64,000 bases of DNA from Pogonophryne albipinna (Eukaryota; Chordata; Actinopteri; Perciformes; Artedidraconidae), in NCBI GenBank assembly GCA_028583405.1, contig CM053264.1, positions 8,064,530-8,128,529 of the forward strand, given 5' to 3'. Under the pieces are notes generated by a model. The model saw only the letters and a program-made list of their open reading frames with translations, searched no databases and was not told the DNA's origin. Position numbers and translations under genes: made by a program. Of the stretch, positions 1 to 18,100 are shown piece by piece; the stretch's first letter is position 1; each line of letters begins with the position of its first letter.

Positions 1-3000
1 AAACATATTCACAGGAAGTAATGGAGCCGCTGTTTATCTTCGTGGAGGAGTAAATGATGTGTGTGTACTCCTCTCCGGCCTGCAGACACATAACTCGTGC
101 GCCCTCCGCTTGAACAAATGTGCTGACGAGGCAGTTGGGAAGTTACCAAACTCCTGATGCCCCCACCTCCCCACCTTCCTCTATTTCCGAACAACCTCCC
201 CTTTTACAAACCTGATTACTACCGGTGAAACCCTCCTCCTAGAACAGATGAGAAATACGAATTAAAAGTGATTTAAAGCACATTTTGTATTTCCCGTGAA
301 ATAGCCTGTGGCCTCCCTCCCGGAGACTTTAAAGTGAGCGTCCCTGGGGAGGGGGGGGGGGAGAGTTGTCCGCTGGAATAGAGACTAAAGGGAGAAATCA
401 CCCGAAGCCTAATGCACCAGCAGACCCCCTGGGGAGAGGAGCTTTATATGGGACACTTTATAGGCTGAGGGGGAGAGGAGAGATCAGAAGGAAGGAGAGA
501 ACATTGAGGAAATTCAAGTAGAAAGGAGGAGTAGGGGAAATTAGACTTTTTCAAAAACACTTTATCTACATATTTAACATACTGTATACAACTACTTTAA
601 ATAAAGTGCATATTTGTGGAGGTGCAAAGTGCATTGAATCCTCAATATCTGCACCGATGTTACTTAAAAGTGTCATCACCAAAAAGGAGAGAAGAGAAGA
701 CAAAACAGAGGGAAGGAAACAAGGAAAGCAAAAGAAAAGGAGGAAATGAGGAAGGAAAGAAGGACAGAATGACAGTGACATACAGCATAGAGAAAATCTC
801 TTCTTTCATTTATCTTCATATAAAACAACGCTGAGATTTAAATACACTCTGTCTTGTTTTCACAGAGAACAAAGATCCCTTCTGTCACGTTCTCTCTCTT
901 GCACACACACATCTGCATTTCTGTTACGTAAACCCACCGGGGAGCTATTTTCCCCCGGTAATGTCTAATTGTGCGCCGGTGCTCCTATTTCAAGTTCTAT
1001 TTGTCAGAGTGAGGAATTCATAATGGCTGCGCACCTGCTCCGGCTGAGTTATAAGACCGGGCTGCTGCCGAAAGTCCTCCATGCAGTCTACAATGTTATT
1101 ATCCGGCCTCGATCGATATTCAGAAAGATCAAAGCCCAGAATGCGGTGCGCAGAGGAGTGTGATACTTCCCACCAGGAATACATTGACCTGTGTTAGTTG
1201 CACCATTTGAGAATTTAGCTTGAGTTCACATTGTAAATCATATTGTTCCTGTAACGTCTGTACAAAGGAAACATTAACATTCACGACATACATTTGAATA
1301 CGACTGAAATTGATTTGAGTCAACACTCATTATGTGTTATGAGGAAATGAAAGGATATAATTATTCATTTGGGACGTTCTATTCTCTGCTAACAATTGGG
1401 CTTGGAAGAGAGAAATCACACTGAAGCCAAGAGAAGTGACACACATACCTCCAGATACCATTTGGACTCGTCGTTCTTCATCTTGCCAGACTTGCTCCTT
1501 TAGTCTTTGAATATTTTCTGCCTTGTTTCAAATACAAAAGTGTGCCAAGGTTCATAATTGCTCTGCTTCCTCCACTGCCAAAAAAACTGAGATTTAAACA
1601 GTTACAAACACATGGCTTTCTAAATGTGGATTATATGGAAGTCTATGAGGAAATGACCATACAGTATGTCTATTTTGATTTATTACCTAACAATCTCTTT
1701 AGTCTTTAGTTTCCACTTTTCCTCAATCCATCATTTTATGCATTTAGTAAATGATGGTAAGAGTGAAATATCTAATTAAGCAGCATATACTCTGGGGCGG
1801 GGCTACCTTGTGATTGATAGGTCGCTACCACAGTTTGGATGCGTTTTCACTTCATGAAAGTTCATTGTAACATATAGGAAGCTTACAAATGTCTTCAGCC
1901 ATTGGTTGACTCCCACACTGTACTCTGGGTAGACGCAATAAGGTCATCTTTTCAGCATGACCGCACATACAGTGTGCATGACTAATGAGCTTGGCTGTAA
2001 ACACAGTGTACAGAAGAATAGTTTGCTACCCAGCTGACAGAGTTTTTGCCAGTTTGATTCATTGTGGGATTTCTTTGGGGAAGTTTTTCCTTGTCCACTG
2101 CAAAGGTATTTGCATACGGAAAGCCCCCTGGGGTTGTAGTGTCAAAACACAAATCTAGCACTGCATATAGTTGAAGAATGTGCATAAACAAATCAGCATA
2201 ATACAGTTTAAATGCACTATGTGTTCTGAATGCAGCTGTTTTTTGGGTTTATTCCAAACACTGCATTATTCAGTCAGACATTGGTAGCTAGCTGAGGCTG
2301 TGAAGCTAAATGCTCTTCATAAATCAATAAATTTGACTTTTCCTACTAAAAAACAAACAAAAAACACTGTGAAGAATTAAGTCAATGATCAGCATTTCTA
2401 GGGTTAGGGTTAGTTTGTCTTGTTCAATCAATGGACTTGTTCTTTGTGCAGTGGAGCTAAATAAAGAACTATTGGAAAATGTACAGGTCTTTTAGCTGGT
2501 TATACAGTTTTCGCACTTAGGTAGGAAACTTTCTCTGTTCATTATTCCATCCTGTCTCCACTGAAATGTTTTCTTTGGAAGACAAAAGAAACATGACTGG
2601 AGCAAAGATTGGCAGAGTGGTGTTACTTTCATATCTCATCTGGCTTTGTAGCGCAGAGAATGAGCAAAAACAGAGAAACAGGGAGCAACGAGGCAGAGGA
2701 GGCGAGGCAATGAATAATAATCAAAAGAAATATGAGACGCATTGATGTCTGAGTGACCCCTGCTTTGCTTTCAGACCGTATTACATGTGCGTGGGTGCAA
2801 ACTAATTAGTGCTGATCAGAACGACAGGTCTTAGAAGGATTGCAATCATTGCAGGGCAACTTCCCACAGCTCCCAGCAGAGCGTCCATTAGGATGAAGGA
2901 GCCTCGCTACCAGAGTTATTGGCCTCTCACGCTCTCTGTGGCTCTCTCAGCACCACTGATTACCCAGCACTTTGAAAAGTTCTGTGCGGAATAGATCATG

Positions 3001-3031
3001 GGTAGATGCCAGGTAAATTGCAACCAGGTGT
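1..3031. other. Non-coding stretch, nothing recognised
   Basis: Only short chance ORFs, purine-rich tracts (about 480-760) and a GGGTTAGGGTTAG scrap near 2401. No exon-like ORF with splice signals, no RNA gene and no bounded transposon was seen. It may contain regulatory DNA, but that cannot be judged from one sequence. Confidence 0.6.
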
Positions 3032-3039
3032 CTAGGAGC

Positions 3040-3487
3040 CAGAGGTCGCGTTAACCGAATATTTTCCGTCTATGACGGATTTTTTTTAACAATGACGGAC
3101 AAATCTGAAAGCAGTCCGTCATTTTGACAGATTAAAACAAACTCGGAACAGCGCCAAAGTTTCCCTGCAGCGAGGCTCCGGTGTTATGCATGCCCTCCAA
3201 AAAGGAAATTATACCATTTCCAAACCTAACTGTGCCGTACAAATCATTGAAATGTCTGTGAGTTTTGGCTTTACGCCGTGCACGCTCCCGCGAGGTGCAG
3301 CAACCATGCATAACACGGCGCATGTGAACTGCCCCCCCCCATTGACAGTTCACGAGCATGCTTCCCCCCCCCCCCCCCCCTCTTCAGAGTTGTGTAAAGG
3401 CCGACGGGTAATTCTGGATTTTGACGGAAGTTTTACGATCCTGTCCGTCAAAATGACGGGCAGCGAAAAAGTCTAGTGCAACCTCTG
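3040..3487. mobile_element. Non-autonomous hAT-type element with 8-bp TSD
   Basis: The element begins CAGAGGTCGC and ends GCAACCTCTG, imperfect terminal inverted repeats. It is bounded by a perfect 8-bp direct repeat CTAGGAGC (3032-3039 and 3488-3495), the target-site duplication length of hAT transposons. Both ends carry CCGTC/GACGG-rich subterminal sequence. No transposase is encoded; a poly-C tract lies at 3364-3380. The boundaries are read directly; the superfamily is inferred from TSD length and the CAG/CTG ends. Confidence 0.85.
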
Positions 3488-3495
3488 CTAGGAGC

Positions 3496-6400
3496 AGAAC
3501 CCCAGAAGGCAGTTTAGAACTTATGGCGGGATGGATCTGGAATTTCCTTTGGAATCTATATCCCCCCTTGAAGGAAAGCTTGATGTTCCAAATTCAATAG
3601 GGATGTTAGGCCACTGAGCATAACCGAGATAAGGCCTTCTTAAACCTTTTCAGCCTCAGGCCCAAATGAGGTACTTATTAGACATTCAGCTTTATGGTGT
3701 CGCCCTGGGCTGGAAGATTCAAGGAATACATTAGACCCCTGTTGCTTTGGGACACATTCCTTCTTATGGGTTTCCTAAAATAGACTGCTGACCCATTTTT
3801 TGGACCCAACAAGTCGTTGAGGACTGGCTGATTGAAAGTGACTGCTGGACATGGTGACTTGTCTGTTCCGTTCCCCCGTCTGAAGCACCCGCCGCAGCGT
3901 ATTGTCGCCCGTAGTGACGCTCCCTATTCTCCCGCTCCCTATTCTCCCGCTCCTCTCCTCCTCGTCTTGCCCAGTGGCTACGAACAGGGTCGCAGCTCTA
4001 TTTCAGTCCAGGCACAAGCGAAAGGGAGCGAGCGAGGTTCAAACCAAAGTGAGTATGAGCGATGTGACATGGGGAGCTCGGCGACCAAAGCTGACTGGTG
4101 ACGGCGATGTGCCTTGAAGGGAAGCACATGCCGCTGCTTGAGGCAAAGTACTGAGTGATGATGCATTTGAAAAGTATCCACAGGAGCAGCAACAGTGCAG
4201 TCTCACAGAGTTGAGATACTGCCTGAAATGTATTCTCTGATGAAAGAGATTGAGCCACGCCAGCGGGACAAAAAACATCCTCCAATACAGCTATGCTACA
4301 ACTTATGGAGCAAATCTAGCCTCGATAAAGGATCACAACATTCAAATTTCTAATACTTAGAAATAAATGTCCTGTTCATGAATTCCTCTCATATGTGTGC
4401 TAATTGCTAATATTTAGGTGCTCCAATAACTGCTTGATATCCAATGTATTCTGGTTATTGCTACATATTCATGTTTTTTGCTTCTTATATTTTGCTTACG
4501 AAAAGAAAAGATTCCTGGGCCAAGAACGGAGCCCTGTGGTATCCCTCAGTCGTTTTATTCTCGAAGTATCAAAAGTGTTTTTAGGTCTATATCTTTTGGA
4601 GTAATAGCTACTTCCTGTCTTGCTTTGTGAATGAATCCTCCATATGTGCTTTGAACCCACCACAGTGTTTCACAGTGTATAACGCCATAGAATTCAGTAG
4701 AGGCTGCCAGTCTTCTCAGTGATGGCCTCGTTCGTGTGCGGTAATTATATGAATGTCTCAAAATGCATACAGCAATACATTATTGATGATGGATGCTAAA
4801 CGTAGCTGCTCAAATGACCTTGACTTTTGGAGTGGCATGAGTCCTGGCATGGGTTCACAGAGGGGAGCTGGGTCCAGGAGGTTGAGACGGGGACAGGAGA
4901 GCCTCCTCTCTGCTAAAAGGTTTTGGAAATGAGCCATCTCTCTTTACTGCATGTGAAGGAAAGCAATATGCAAATGTCTTAGCACTAATGTACGCCCAGG
5001 CCGGGCATTACTGAGTCTTCATTTTCACATTTCTCCAACTCCCTCGTGCCTGTGCCCCGGACATCCAAACCCTGGGCAAGTAGCAATTCGCACTTATTTG
5101 TGGGCCCCCGAACCACCCAGCGGACCATGAAATGAGTTCATTTCTCCACAGTGAGATGCAAATGACTGACGCTACAATAATAACACACGCTGTCATAATC
5201 ACTTGTGCATTTTGAAAAAGGAGGATGTGTGTCGTTTGGCTTTCTTTCTTGGTGTTGTCTCCCATTTGAAAGGACTGTCTAAATGAATGCATGAAAAGGT
5301 TTGGAAGCATAAACACATATTGTCCTAAGTTCTTCCTCACTGACTTTACAAGGATTTCCATTTGGCTATTATGTGCTCTTGTGTAATGGCTACACAAGAG
5401 CTTTTTCTTAGCTGTTCCATTTCACAGGCTCTTGAATTCATTTGTATAAAATCCTCATTGACCCTCAGTCAGACAGCCTATCATGTTCGAACCAGTCAGT
5501 GATTCCTTGGGCCTATTCATCAGGAAACAACGCTTACAGATTTCCATATGCCAATAAATGATCCGCTCATTACAGACTGGAGTTGTGCAGGGACGCTACA
5601 GCATTAGGTAAGTGCTTCTACAGAACTTAAAATTAAATACAAATGTATAATGTTTCATTCTGGTCATAATCTCATACAAAATGTACCATTTGTATTACCT
5701 TCACATTGAAGTATTATACAGTATTTTACTCGCTGACTGACACCAACAGAGGAATTAAAAGTACCATCCCAAAGAGAAACAACTTCATTTCAATGGATTC
5801 ACCACAATCGTTATTTATTTTTGCATAATTGAACTTGTGGTGATTCATGGAATGGTGGCATTTACCAACTTAGCAAATGAGGACTCCAAGGGGCAAAGTA
5901 AAAGAGGATTGCTTTGCCAATAAACCTTAAAGTATGGGACCATGTGGTGAAATGCAGCCAAATTTAGCTGTCAAGCAAAGGTTGCACCCCCCTTCCTGGG
6001 TCTAGACACTGGTGATGATGCTGAAGATCTGGATTTGATGAGGAGATGAGATGAAGAGGGGATGTGATGAGGTCTTTGGATTAGCTCTCCTGGCACTGAA
6101 TGTGATGAAAGGAGGTGGATGGGGAGGAGGCGGGCGGCAGCTTGAACACCTGAAATCACAGCAGGAGAGAGGAGAACCATTTTAAAATGTGGCTGCAGCA
6201 CAGTGATTGGCTGCTGAGATTGAGGTGAATGTAATAGGTTAGCAGGAAGCCCGTGATGAGCTGATTATAAGCAGAGTGAATGTATACCAGTCTTCCTGAA
6301 AGAACTTGCGCTGAGCTTCTTTTAAATGTGGTTATTTACCTCATTTATGCAAATGACCCTTAATGCAAAAACAATCGAATTAACAGAGATTAGTGCTAAT

Positions 6401-9400
6401 GGCCGCACGCAGTTACCGTCAAGTTATTAGCGTCTGTAGGGAGTTAATAGTAACTTAAGCATGTTGAAATGGGGGGTCCTGTTAGGATGTGTCGCAAAAA
6501 TAAAAGTACACAATTATTACACGTTCTTTTCCAACCCGGGTTTATATTTTCGCTTCTTGATTATCCTGAGGAGGTTTGGATAGAAGTGGCACTCCAGTTA
6601 AGACCTCATTTAAAACCCCATTTATACTTAGTCACATGTATCATAGCAGTCAGACACCAAAAAGACCACATTTCACTTATCTGCTCAATGGTATGGGTAT
6701 GTTTGCACTGCAATAGCATTAGTGCTAAGCAGATAGCGGCTGCATATAATGCCAATTTCATGGATCTATAAGCCGCTGCTGTGAATTTGCTCCAGAGTAT
6801 CCCACACATTAGCTGTTTATGTGCATCATACGCTTTTTACTATCTATTAATGGTGTCACGTGCTGCTACCTCATCACTTTGATATGCTTTTTATAATGAT
6901 GCTCCTTATTTTTTACCATGGATGCGCACTTATTGGGTTTTAGTTTATCAGCAGGTGCTTGCCTCTTTGTTTAACGAGTGACTCTACCAACCTTATATAT
7001 TACTTTCATATCATCCTGATCATTCAAACAGCTCTTATCATGGCTGCCACTTCTCCTGTGTCATTTCCCTCCAAAAAACCCTATTGGAACAGAACCTGAA
7101 AGTCCTGTGTCAGCACAGTTGAATCACCTCTGTAAGAAACGTCAGACACAAGTTATTAGGCCGCCTTCCTATTAATAGAAGATGGCACATTTTCACGGCC
7201 TGCATTATCATTCGCCAACAGACGCACCGGGGAGAGGGGGGACGCAATATAACAGTCCATTTAGCGGCGAGGAATACAACTCTATTTGCTTTAATCACTA
7301 AACAAGGGAGGAGTTATTGAACTGAAATATGTGTGGCGATATTACGTGATGCTAAATAGCTCGGGTGCTCTGTGATGAATTTTCAAACAGCCAGAGGTCA
7401 CGGGGAGGCCAGGAACAACGGATGTGTGGAAATGAGCGGGGGTGGAAATCCTTGTTTTCTGCATTTGCATCTCTGCACTGAAGGGACTAGCAGACACACA
7501 TTAAAATGGGGCAGAGGAAGCAGACCTGTGATTGGCTGCTTTGCGTCTGCTCCTTGGAGGTGAGGAAACTTTACCAGACGCTGATGCTAGCTCATATTCC
7601 AAAGTTGTGTAGCGCTGTTATCCTTACAAAGTCCGGGGCATTTCATCAAATTGAAATATTGTAGACTGTAACTGTTGATTTTTCAGTTTTGAGTTGCTGA
7701 AAATCAGATTTCAGATTTAAAACAGGCCATTGGATGAATGTGCATAAAGTCATTCAGCAGCAAACAGCTTCCTCCCCCTGATCATAATGTGCTTCTCCTG
7801 TATTAAAGAGGGGGGGATGTCTCACCCCTTCATTTCCATGACCGTCTGATGGACCAGAATCAATCTTTATGCTAAGTGTCCCTGTACTGATCCAGAAAAT
7901 GACAGCCATTATCCAGATTCACATTTGATCTGCTGCTGAAATAATGACAATAAATCATCGGGGTGTCGCGCAGTCGATAATTACATGCCGAGAGGAGTTA
8001 GTCTGTGAGGAGGGAGCGGAGGGTGAAAGTGAAAGATGAGTCTGCTTGGTGTACATGGATGAGCAGCACATGCATCATAAATAAAATGATTTTTTTTGTT
8101 AGCTCGTGCACTTGTGTTGCCTCTGTGTCCTCACTCCCTGCAGATGTGTGCTCCCTGGGGACAACAGAGGAATACACCTCAAACTGAGCCCGTTATTCAC
8201 TTTTGATTAAACCATTTGTGATGACGTTTAAAAAAAAAATCATTTCCCTATAGTTGCTGTGTGTGGGGTTAGGGTTATTAAATACATGTATCAATAAAAG
8301 CTACAACATGGATTTGAAAATGTTTCCGTGTCCGATGGCACCAAATGAAACCGGGTGAACCCATTAGCAATCTCTTCTTAATTGATAAGCATAAATAATA
8401 CCTATAAACAGAGTTGTATTTCCTCAAAATGAACTGAACTTGTGTGATTTTAATGGAAATTTCCTCATCTGCAGTGATCCACGCTCCTCCATCCTGAAGT
8501 CATGACTCACATTCATAACAAGAAGTGTATGTATCCCTGAGCCGCTCTCTAGTAACTGCATTAAGCACATTTATTCAAGTGCTATCCTCAGGCTGCACTT
8601 TCGAGTGCGCTCCATTATAACCCTATAGTACTATATAGTATTTTCATAATGGAAAATAGTGCCAATAGAATCCCCAAATGTCCTTGCATGTTGCATTTGC
8701 CTCAGCTATGAAGTGTGTCACAAAGTCGATGACTTAGGGAGGCAGTGTTCATCTGGTTTATTCAGGAGCTCATCACACACATTTAGCCAGGCTGCTTTTT
8801 AAAAGAGTGACTGATTCTCCGGAGAGCAGCTGCCAAGGTCAAACGCCGTCCAGCCAGCTCCATCTATTTCTGCTCCCACACACACTAAACACACCCCCCC
8901 ACCCTCGCTCCCAGGTGAGTGTCAGACCCGGCCGGCATGTCATGAGAAGCCACATAAATCAGCCCGGCCTCGAAGCTCATCAGTCCTCGCTCTATATTAG
9001 CAGGAGCAACCAGGCAAGCAGTTTCTCTGGGAAAGGAAGGAGAGCTAGGAGAGTGTTTAACTCCACTAACCTGGTGAGTTTACAAAGCAGAGGTTATCTT
9101 AAAAGCAGCAGTTTAACAGTCATGGCAGCAGAAGCAGAAGCAGGAACATAGTAGAGCCAGATTGCAGGACCATGGACAGCTCCTGGACGGAATTTCCCAT
9201 TTAAACTGTATTCCACACTGTACTTTTTCTCCGTAAAGTCAGTTGGAATACATTTGGAGGGTCATATTAACAGTGCCAGCCCATCTGTTCAGGTTGGAGC
9301 AGGCCGTCCTCTGATTGGCTCAGTGTCAACACCCCCCTCCTCCCTCTGCCTGCAGTCAGGTTCAACCTCATGCCACGAGGTGTTGTGTTATTTATTCGGC

Positions 9401-9650
9401 CTCAAGTGAACCTGGTCTGCAGGAGGCCTGTTAGTCCATCACTGAACATTTAGCTCAGAGTTCACTGGACTAATGATCTGGAGCTCGCCACACAGGTGAG
9501 TACAAGGCAACAAGAGGGGGGGGGGTGCAAACAGGAAGAGTTCAGAAACAGGAGAAATAGAAAAGCTTTCTTGCTTGGGTAGCTAGTCCAGATGTAACTA
9601 AGAATCCATGCGGAACTGGGGGCTGATGATAGGAATAGGCCTGTGGTGTA
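3496..9650. other. Non-coding stretch, nothing recognised
   Basis: AT-rich DNA with chance ORFs up to 129 codons (5008-5397, minus) that show no recognisable domain. Several sub-stretches (for example 6300-6450 and 7080-7330) are rich in TAAT/ATTA-type words, as in vertebrate regulatory DNA, but conservation cannot be tested here. Confidence 0.55.
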
Positions 9651-9654
9651 TTGT

Positions 9655-9675
9655 TTCAGCACCACGGACAGCGCT
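9655..9675 (+). promoter_or_regulatory. REST/NRSF (RE1) binding motif
   Basis: Left half TTCAGCACC and right half GGACAGCGC are present with canonical spacing. All positions agree with the 21-bp RE1 consensus as I remember it except the last base (T for C). RE1 is bound by the zinc-finger repressor REST, which silences neuronal genes in other tissues. A full match is very unlikely by chance in 64 kb. The motif opens a 65-nt stretch closed by an inverted copy of its first bases (TTGTTTCAG at 9651-9659, CTGAAACAA at 9706-9714). No gene in this window is an obvious target. Confidence 0.8.
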
Positions 9676-11575
9676 TCTGTGCAAAGGGTGCATTTGTGGA
9701 TAGGACTGAAACAAGGGCCATTTATGGACCGGTTCTGGTGTGAGCACCCCCTCAACATTTTTCTTAGCCTTCTAACTACTACTAAGCTTTTGATTTTGTT
9801 CAATGCCGGGCCCCCAACCCCCATCATTTGTCTTGAATTAATGCATTGTGTCCTGCTGTGCTGTGATTAATTTGGCATGCAGTTGACACACCAGTCTTAC
9901 ATTTTTTTTCTTTTATGCAAATAACTAGGCCATTTGCTCCTGGAGTTCTTTACCACTGTTTTGGAACAAGGGAACACCAGGAGTAACAAGCCCACTCTCT
10001 TTGAACATGACGTGTTTTCTTTTGAATCAAGATCTATCTATGTCTGCAGGAGATGCCTCTATATTTAATAATCCTCTTCTGGGCTCTTGTTTTTCTCACA
10101 TAGAACTCGAGCATCATTCATGTAATGCTATCTTTCATATGCCAGGATGTGTGTACTTTTTGTAATGTGTGTAATATTTAAGGGGTTGAGCCTGATTCTG
10201 AACATTACCTTAAAGTGTGTTAATTTGGCAGTAAAGGCATACTGCTTCTGATTTGATTTCCTTGTTTACTGGTCATGCAGGTGCAGTTAAACACTGGCAC
10301 AGCCTCAACGGTGAAAGTAGGAGCTGGCTGTGGATGAGTGTTTGAGGCAAATTACAGGATAATACAGCAAAAACACCATAAGTGATTCAAATGAGTTAGG
10401 CACTTCAAACCGTGCCCATTCATGACATCTCACACTTTCAGCGTCCAGTGACCAGATGCTGTCAGCAGTGCCTCGATCCCCTTCACCTCCAACACCACTT
10501 TCCAAAGGTGGTCGTCATCCAGGCCGCCGTTCCAATACCTAAACATCCCACAGACCTGGGTGCTGAAACCCAACCATCTGCACCCTCTAACTGCATTTTT
10601 CATTTGAGCCTTACTCTTACACGGCTGTTTCTGAAGGAGGAAAGTTGATGTTTGTTTGAGAGATGCTGAGGTGGCAAGATGGCCGCCTCGTCAGCAGTTT
10701 GCCGAGGAATAGATTTAAAAAGAAAAAGGGAAATTGTTCTTAGTGTCTTCTCACAATAGCAGAGCTGGGGATTTATTGAAACGCTATAAGAATTTAAGAA
10801 GCTTAGCGAGGCAGATGCTAAATAATTGTGGACTTCTAATTGCTGTTTTTCTCCAGCACAGTTTTACACGCTGTACTAACATGCTGGTGTTCAATGTGAT
10901 GATACACAGGTATTGATCAAAAACTCCCACAGTTAGGTAGAATGAATAATGTGCTAGGGTCAGACATGAGATTACACACTGAGTGGCCCAGGGTAAAGAG
11001 AAAAATACACACCAGACCACGGTGGGGTATGAAAGGCTCCTTTATTATCAGAACATCAATATTCCATGTGACGCCTAAACAACCGCAGACAGGGCGATGT
11101 GCACAGCTACGGGACCCAAAGCAGGATCAAGCTGTCGGTCCCTGTTGACCCCGTTCTTATTCAGGATCATTTCAGATTGCATAACAGTTCATGTAAAGCC
11201 CAGAGTGACAATCTGAGAGTGTGTGCCACTGAATCTGTTCCAGAGGCTTCTCTCTGTGTAAGGGTCAGACACTAGACCTTGGAACAAGTTTCTCCCACAA
11301 TCTCTACAATGGAAGTGGGGAGTTTTCTATTGGAAAAGCATTAGCACACCTTTAAGGGGCAACTGTAGAATATATAACGTCTAACTCGATACATTCCTGT
11401 CTTTGTGTTAGACTCCTAGTATGTACGATTATTTTATTTGAACTGTAAGATGGAGTTTAGACCAAGTCTCCTAACAGAGAGAATAAAGTATGTTGTATCA
11501 TATTGTACCCAATCCTACTGCCTGCAGCCATGCAGTTTCACATGTAGCTATCCCGTGCATTGTTTTTCATCGGTA
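9676..11575. other. Non-coding stretch between two RE1 motifs
   Basis: No gene or bounded mobile element recognised. A chance minus-strand ORF (9462-9827) spans the first RE1 and has no known domain. Confidence 0.5.
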
Positions 11576-11579
11576 CTGT

Positions 11580-11600
11580 TTCAGGACCACGGACAGCGCT
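11580..11600 (+). promoter_or_regulatory. Second REST/NRSF (RE1) binding motif
   Basis: Matches RE1 except for G instead of C at position 6 (TTCAGGACC) and T at the last position. Right half GGACAGCGC is intact. The surrounding bases resemble those of the motif at 9655: GTACTGTTTCAG before it, and GACTGAAACAAG after it (11636-11647; same 12-mer at 9704-9715). The two sites therefore look like copies of one roughly 70-bp unit rather than independent chance motifs. Same orientation, 1.9 kb apart. Confidence 0.7.
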
Positions 11601-15121
<3,521 letters not shown>

Positions 15122-15180
15122 TCATTACATTACATTGCATTTAGCTGACGCTTTTATCCAAAGCGACTTACAATAAGTAA
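15122..15180 (+). repeat. Fish SINE/LINE-type tail fragment
   Basis: Contains CATTACATTACATTGCATTT, TAGCTGACGCTTTTATCC and AAAGCGACTTACAATAAG in succession. I recall this as a very common fish interspersed-repeat segment found at SINE/LINE 3' ends. Only this fragment is present; exact family assignment needs a repeat library. Confidence 0.6.
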
Positions 15181-18100
15181 TCAAAGACACTACTTCCTGT
15201 CAAGCCTTCCTCCCCAGTGTTTCTGCTGATCAGACCTCTGCTGGAGCCATTATAGTTATGACGAGTAGCAATACAAGCATCTCCAGACCTCAATTATACA
15301 ATCTGTGAGTTAAAGGTCATCTTTATTGTTGAAATTGGGAAAACCACAAAAAAGAAGTGAAAAATTCGACTTCAATGATTCAAGACTTCCCTCAGTGTTT
15401 CAGACGTTTCACCACGGGATGCTTCGCTCAGACTTGTGCAGTGATTCATTCTCTCTCACACAATAGATAGATGCTTTTGGGCAAATGTTTTTTGGCTGGG
15501 TCCTGGATTGAGTTTGAAGTTTGAGAAGAGTGTTATTTTCTAAAACAGCTTTAGGTTATTCCTGTTGTCGGGCGTTGAGCTGGAGAAAGCTGTGGCTCCG
15601 TGTGATCCGGCAGCCAGCTGCTAGACACTGACAAAGCACCGATAGAGCTGATTACCTTCAGACTACCACGTCTAAAGCAGAGGAATATCGTTTTTTAAGC
15701 CACGTCAAAATTAGCTGAAGATTTGTTTACAGACTGAGAAAAGCACTTTGAGCTCAGCTGTGTTTATCTCTAAAGTTGACAGATTAGAGGCTTTTCTTCA
15801 ATCAAAGGCATATGGCTCCTGAGGTCCTCCTTCTATCTCTGATTAAGGTGTGATATGCTTCCGGCTGACTGTGTGCCAGAGATAGAAAATAAAAGAGAAA
15901 ACAGTTTAATAGGCCATTTTTCACTGCTTTTCTTGATGTGTCCTTGTAAAGAGACTATTAAGTTGTCTTCAGAGACAAATTACAATACTGATAAACTGAG
16001 CCTGTTTGTGGAGCTCACTGATCTCCCTGAGCAATAGAGGAAGCCAGAAGGCATACAGTTTCTCTGTAATAGCCAAAACAAGCGTCAGATAGCATCACAC
16101 ACCGACATTAAGGTAGACCATATATCAGGGGGTGCGTTCTGTTGCACATTAGCACCGTGCCTCGCCTTCAGAGAGGCTGCTCGTGATGGTTTGGAACTAG
16201 TCTGGCATAGACAATCAAAAAATAAACCAATACAATGTTGCTTAAACCAAATTCAGAAGTGTTTGACAAGCAGAAAGTTTAGCATATCTTGAGCATTATT
16301 CGACCTGTTTAATATGACAGATTGTGTTCTCATTTGACATTTATTTAAAGTGGATGTTACATCATACAGAGTTATAGAAACAGCTTTAGGCCTTCCTTTC
16401 TCTTGCCTAAAATCTGTCTACGATGCAGGATCCTACTCGAACAGAAACACCTAATGCCCACTCTTCTATAAAAAGAAAACACATCAACTTGAACAGTTCT
16501 GTTAATGTAGAAAAAACTGCTTTTCATAGACCCTCCTCTAGCTGGGGGTCACTCTGTTATTATCACATGTGGTTACAGCAATGCGTGACATGAGACCACT
16601 CCAAGAGCTGTCACCATCCCAGGGTCAGGGAGAGGACTGAGGGTTACTGTATCATTACTTCAGGATACACGCTGCTGTCCATGATATCTCAATGTCACCA
16701 GAGATGGTATTTGATGTGAGGATATGCTTTCAGTGGAGTATCCATCTGTAGGCTAATTTGTAATTCAGCATGCCCGTGTTTAATGTTGGAACCGTCGGAG
16801 CCCCGAGGCAGCCGGCCATGAGAGGGCACCAGATTGCGGGATTACTTCTGACATTTTGGGGCTATTGTTTTCACAGCTCATAAGGTACCTAAATCAAGTT
16901 TCGACATTTCGCACCTGTGGCAGCAGCGCAACGCGTGCCCCTCGCTGCAATTTGTTTGCGAGTACAAGTCGCCGAGGAGAGCAGTGTGTGCTGGAGCAGA
17001 GAGAAGACAGAGAGCCAGAGATTAAACCCAGAGTATAAAATCCTCCAGTGGATTTTCCTTAAAACGCAGGATCAGGAAGGAATGATAATGTGTTTGGAAG
17101 CGGTTTACAGGGCTGCTGATTCAGAGGTCAGAGTAAGGGAAGGTTCTGCACAGTTATCCAAACTGCACACCATGAAATGTGAACAGACAGTCTGCTGGAG
17201 TAGGCAAAGTCTTTATTGGCATTTCCAAATGTTTTGTATTTTATTTCGTTTTGTAGGAATAGGTGAGAGTCCATTATATTAAAGCCTCAAATCTGGAAGT
17301 AAAACTAGAAAGATTGCAAAGACACGTGTTGTTGGACCATTATTGCTTCCTAACGACGATCCGGAAGATCTTGACGTCTTGACCTTTCATTTAGCACAAA
17401 ATGAGTCATTAACCCCGCTGGTTAATTATTAGAAATATAGAGAATCATGACTTCATTTCCGTGGCATTTGCTCTAAATACACATGCTCTGATTCCTGATC
17501 AGTTTTCTCATGCATTCCCATTAAGCATTGTTTTACCTAAAAGGCAGACGTTTCCAACAAAAAGGAGCAATCATTTACATTCTGCCATGTTTTTGTGTCG
17601 ATAAGAAACATATCAGAGTCTTTGAGGAGTATTGAACATTACTTCAAACACATGTCGACGTTTGTTAAATGATGTATCACTGTCCTGATGAAAACAGAGG
17701 CTTTAATCATTAGTGTTAACTGGAACCAGGAGTAATGGACTGGATCCTATTTGGAAACCTACTTTACCTTAAAAAGATCAACTAAGTCAAGTTGCAAACT
17801 AGCCAAAGAAGTACATTCTAAAAATGACACATCTAGTCTACTACGTTAGCTTTTTATTGACATGGTTTTTCATTTATTCAGCAACAGAAATATTCACAGC
17901 ACTGTGGTGTTATTGTTTGAAACAGAATACTTCTTCTGGGGTTGTTTGACTGTGTAAAGAAAGGGATTAGATTACATTCAATTACTTTGAATCAATACGA
18001 TCATGCATCTAGCGAGACAACTCATTTTGCAGTTGTGTGTCTTCTCCTGGCTCCGTAATGGCACCATTTCTGAGAAAAACGTGTTAAGAAAGCAACGGAA

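Noticed and set aside
2399..2415. Telomere-like GGGTTAGGGTTAG
   Set aside because: Two units only; too short to call an interstitial telomere array.
5008..5397. 129-codon minus-strand ORF
   Set aside because: No domain similarity, irregular composition and no supporting signals.
9462..9870. Overlapping ORFs across the first RE1 motif
   Set aside because: Neither frame shows a domain; the conserved-looking part is the RE1 unit, not the codons.
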